Source: Plut-88900 sp963668115 (GTDB lineage: Bacteria > Chloroflexota > Dehalococcoidia > Plut-88900). Taken from it: a DNA stretch of 64,000 nt. The notes beneath the pieces were generated by a model. That model did not search any database. It had not been told where the DNA came from and saw nothing but the letters and a program-made list of their open reading frames with translations. The translations under genes and the position numbers were made by a program. This document shows, one piece after another, positions 61,540 through 64,000 of this stretch (the first letter of the stretch is position 1; every line of letters starts with the position of its first letter). The stretch spans positions 1,736,001 to 1,800,000 of the forward strand of contig OY764147.1 of the NCBI GenBank assembly GCA_963668115.1, in the 5' to 3' direction.

Positions 61540-63234
61540 CTATCCCATAGCCGCGCTGAAGTTGGGATCTTCGACCATTGAGGCGACGGATCCGCCGGGC
61601 GGGATGAATGGGTATACGTTTTCCTCAACGGGGACGACGAAATCCACGATGACCGGGCCATCGTGGGCGTTGGCTTCCCGAATGGCCGGAACGACCTGGT
61701 CTTTCTCGGTGACCCTGATGCCCATGCAGCCGAAGGCGTCGGCGAGTTTGACGAAGTCGGGGGTGTGGAACTCGGTGGCCACGTAGCTCCTGTTGTAGAA
61801 GAGCTCCTGCCACTGGCGGACCATGCCATGGAAGCCGTTGTTCATCACCGCCAGCTTGACGGGTATCTTGTTCTGGACCATGGTGAGGACTTCCGACATG
61901 GTCATTTGGAAGCCGCCATCACCACATATTGACCAGACCACTTTGCCCGGGTTGCCTACCTGGGCACCCATAGCGGCCGGGACCTCGTAGCCCATAGTGC
62001 CAGCGCCTCCAGAGGTTATGAATCGGCCGGGCTTGTCGGAGACGAAGTGCTGGGCAGCCCACATCTGGTGCTGCCCGACACCGGTGACGATGATGGACTC
62101 GCCATTGGACTCTTTGTTGAGCTCACTGAGGATGTACTGGGGCAGAAGCTGGTCCGTGTCTCGGATGGAGAGGGAGGGGTGGGTACGGCGCCACTCTTCT
62201 ATCTGGCCGACCCAATCGGCGTGGACTTTGCGCTCCACGAGCGGGTTCAATTCATCGAGGACATTTTTGACGTCGGAGACGAGGGCCAGGTCAACAATGA
62301 CGTTCTTGGCGACCTCAGACTCGTCGATGTCGATGTGAATCTTCTTCGCCTTGGGTGCGAACAGGTTGACGTTGCCGGTTACTCGGTCGTCGAACCTCAT
62401 ACCGATGCCGATGAGAAGGTCTGCTTCGTCGATGGCCATACTGGCCCAGGCCACGCCGTGCATTCCAGGCATTCCGACGTTGAGGATGTGGTTGCCGGGT
62501 ATGGAGCCAAGGCCTAACAGGGTGGTTATCACAGGGATCTGGGCTTTTTCGGCAAGCTCCAGAAGCTGGGCGTGGGCACCAGAAATGTTCACACCGCGAC
62601 CAGAGATGATTATGGGCCTCTTAGCAGCGTTAATCATTTGGGCGGCGCGCTTAACGTCGGCGGTGTTGACGTCGGGGGTCGGGTTGTAGGTGGGCATCTC
62701 GGCTACTTCGGGGTAGCCGAGAAACTCGACTTCCTCGGTTTGAACGTCCTTGGGAATGTCCACGAGTACTGGGCCCGGGCGCCCAGTGCGGGCAAGGTGG
62801 AAGGCCTTCTTGATGACCGTAGGCAGGTCATTGGTGTCCATGACGAGGTAGTTGTGCTTGGTTATGGGCAGGGTGATGCCGGTAACGTCGGACTCCTGGA
62901 AGGCGTCCTTGCCGATCATGGCCCTCGGGACCTGGCCAGTGATGGCGACGACGGGTGCGGAATCCATCTGGGCGGTCATTATGCCGGTGACGAGGTTGGT
63001 TGCCCCGGGACCCGAGGTGGCGACACAGACGCCAACCCTGCCAGTGGAGCGGGCATAGCCGTCGGCGGCCATGGCGGCGCCCTGCTCATGGCGGACGAGG
63101 ATGTGTCGGATTTCGGGGTATTCCGGGAGGGTCTGGTAGAAGGGCAGGATGGCCCCTCCCGGAAGGCCGAACATGACGTCCACGCCCTCGGCTTTCAGGC
63201 ATTCCAAGACTATTTGCGAACCGTTAAGTTTCAT
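61540..63234 (-). CDS. ilvB: Acetolactate synthase large (catalytic) subunit
   Basis: 564 residues of a TPP enzyme. VMFGLPGGAILPFY, HILVRHEQGAAMAADGYARSTG (catalytic Glu), VCVATSGPGATNLVTGI and the Mg-TPP motif GDGGFQMTMSEVLTMVQNKIPVKLAVMNNGFHGMVRQWQ are complete. It makes acetolactate (valine, leucine) or acetohydroxybutyrate (isoleucine). First gene of the operon, immediately downstream of the T-box leader. Confidence 0.97.
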   Translation of the reverse strand: MKLNGSQIVLECLKAEGVDVMFGLPGGAILPFYQTLPEYPEIRHILVRHEQGAAMAADGYARSTGRVGVCVATSGPGATNLVTGIMTAQMDSAPVVAITGQVPRAMIGKDAFQESDVTGITLPITKHNYLVMDTNDLPTVIKKAFHLARTGRPGPVLVDIPKDVQTEEVEFLGYPEVAEMPTYNPTPDVNTADVKRAAQMINAAKRPIIISGRGVNISGAHAQLLELAEKAQIPVITTLLGLGSIPGNHILNVGMPGMHGVAWASMAIDEADLLIGIGMRFDDRVTGNVNLFAPKAKKIHIDIDESEVAKNVIVDLALVSDVKNVLDELNPLVERKVHADWVGQIEEWRRTHPSLSIRDTDQLLPQYILSELNKESNGESIIVTGVGQHQMWAAQHFVSDKPGRFITSGGAGTMGYEVPAAMGAQVGNPGKVVWSICGDGGFQMTMSEVLTMVQNKIPVKLAVMNNGFHGMVRQWQELFYNRSYVATEFHTPDFVKLADAFGCMGIRVTEKDQVVPAIREANAHDGPVIVDFVVPVEENVYPFIPPGGSVASMVEDPNFSAAMG

Positions 63235-63304
63235 TTTTGATCACCAGCTCGGGGGCCGGGTGAGGAGCCCCGGTCAACTCGGCTACTTTGCACTTCAGAT
63301 GTTG

Positions 63305-63566
63305 GGTAAAAAAAATCCCCGCCCCCCAAAGGGGCGGAGAGTCCGCGGTACCACCCTTCTTCGCCTCCCGATAAACGTAGAGGCCTCGGGACTGTTAACG
63401 GTAGTCATTCGGCCTGATTTAGTTGCCCGGTCGGGGCTTTCGATCAGGCAGCTCCGAGGCGAGTTCGGGGTCCTACGGCCGCCGGGCTTTCACCTTATCC
63501 CGGCTCTCTGGAGGCTTTCGGGAACTCCTACTACTCCTCTTCACAGCTTTTGCACTATTGACAAGT
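63305..63566 (-). promoter_or_regulatory. T-box leader controlling the ilv-leu-cimA operon
   Basis: On the minus strand the T-box core AAGGGTGGTACCGCGGA (63341-63358) precedes a terminator. Stem I shows CCAGAGAGCCGGG and AAGGTGAAAGCCCGG, the conserved distal elements. The likely specifier is CUC (Leu) at 63463-63461 in GAACUC, which fits leucine control. Uncharged tRNA-Leu should stabilise the antiterminator and let ilvBNC-leuAB-cimA be transcribed. Confidence 0.92.
63308..63337 (-). terminator. T-box regulated terminator
   Basis: Minus strand CCGCCCC (63337-63331), 5-nt loop, GGGGCGG (63325-63319), then a run of T encoded by 63315-63308. It follows the T-box core and precedes ilvB by about 70 nt. 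Confidence 0.92.
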
Positions 63567-63572
63567 CAGTGA

Positions 63573-63601
63573 AATCTATCACTTTAGGGATGGATTGTCA
63601 A
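63573..63601 (-). promoter_or_regulatory. Promoter of the ilv-leu operon
   Basis: TTGACA (63601-63596), 17-nt spacer, TAGATT (63578-63573), reading leftwards. Predicted start near 63566, just before Stem I of the T-box. Confidence 0.75.
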
Positions 63602-63748
63602 GGAGAAATGACTCTTTCGCGAATAGAAGCCTTGAGTATGGCAAGGATGTGGAACATGAGGTGCGTAAGAGAGTAGTGCATTCGACGAGTGAAACCACGC
63701 CCGAGATTCCCCGCGGAGCCTCAGGTGGAGAGTTAAGGCCAAGTCGGG

Positions 63749-64000
63749 CTAGTAGCGGACGAAGACGCGGTCGAGTTCGGAGATTTGGTCGGGGGAGAGG
63801 TCCCAGCCGGAAGCGGCGCAGAATTCAAGGACCCGGGCCCCCTGGCTGGACTTGGGTATAGGAACAACGTTCTTCCGTGATATGCACCAGTTGAGGGCGA
63901 CCTGGGCGCTGGTCTTGCCGAGCTCGGCGGCTATGCGTCGGAGCGTGTTCATGGCGTTGGTACGCCAGAAGAAGGAGAGGGAGGCGAGCCGACCCTGGGC
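63749..64000 (-). CDS. Aldo/keto reductase, 3' part
   Basis: The frame is open to the right edge; 83 codons are visible. ELGKTSAQVALNWCISRKNVVPIPKSSQ and the tail LSPDQISELDRVF match the C-terminal NADPH-binding end of aldo/keto reductases (IPKS/GS). Catalytic Tyr/Asp/Lys/His lie outside the window. An ATG at 63952 is internal, not the start. Confidence 0.88.
   Translation of the reverse strand, partial: AQGRLASLSFFWRTNAMNTLRRIAAELGKTSAQVALNWCISRKNVVPIPKSSQGARVLEFCAASGWDLSPDQISELDRVFVRY

Overview
The window is one contiguous, GC-rich bacterial stretch with about 64 supportable genes. Promoters are sigma70-like, often with an extended -10 (TGnTATAAT). Best guess for the source is Chloroflexota, probably a Dehalococcoidia/SAR202-type lineage. 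That is inference from several traits together: CIRCE-controlled groESL, a T-box-controlled ilv-leu operon, 2-oxoacid:ferredoxin oxidoreductase, many CaiB-type CoA-transferases with thiolase-like/DUF35 partners, and dispersed palindromic repeats of the type that translate as VIPAEAGI. No rRNA or marker gene is present to settle it.

Layout. 1-2.5 kb: two MetE-core methyltransferases and a zinc dehydrogenase. 2.5-9.7 kb: core metabolism (groESL, lipB, korAB, citrate synthase). 9.7-19.6 kb: a HepT/MntA pair, a peroxiredoxin read through an in-frame UGA (selenocysteine at the peroxidatic position), an HD protein, folB, a FabL-type enoyl reductase, MidA, pxpABC (5-oxoprolinase), a PD-(D/E)XK protein, a creatinase-like M24 protein and a GYD protein. 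19.6-24.6 kb: accessory DNA with dispersed repeats, a repeat-bearing hypothetical pair, a PLP decarboxylase and an HNH nuclease. 24.6-30.8 kb: ACT protein, histidine-decarboxylase-like enzyme, cupin, GH15 glycosidase, trehalose-6-phosphate synthase, YbaK. 31-39 kb: a single 2669-residue fibronectin/cadherin surface protein. 39.4-41.5 kb: a small repeat-rich cassette island with mosaic paralogues and apparently leaderless promoters. 41.8-42.7 kb: VapBC and tRNA-Ala(CGC). 42.7-53.9 kb: acyl-CoA catabolism-type genes (three CaiB transferases, three thiolase-like proteins, two DUF35 proteins, two alpha/beta hydrolases) plus a PLD-family nuclease. 53.9-55.5 kb: selD, itself a selenoprotein, and a JAMM protease. 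55.6-63.6 kb: ilvB-ilvN-ilvC-leuA-leuB-cimA behind a T-box. The end is a partial aldo/keto reductase.

How the parts connect. The strongest biological story is selenium use. selD and the peroxiredoxin both carry an in-frame UGA exactly where the catalytic Cys/Sec belongs, and each UGA is followed by a hairpin at bSECIS distance, so the organism should decode UGA as selenocysteine (selA, selB and selC are not in the window). The least explained region is 39.4-41.5 kb. There, four start codons sit exactly 6 nt after an extended -10, two gene families share near-identical 5' ends but diverge at the 3' ends, and nine TCAATC motifs lie on one helical face at 10/11-bp spacing. Branched-chain amino acid synthesis is nearly complete in one operon but lacks ilvD and leuCD here.
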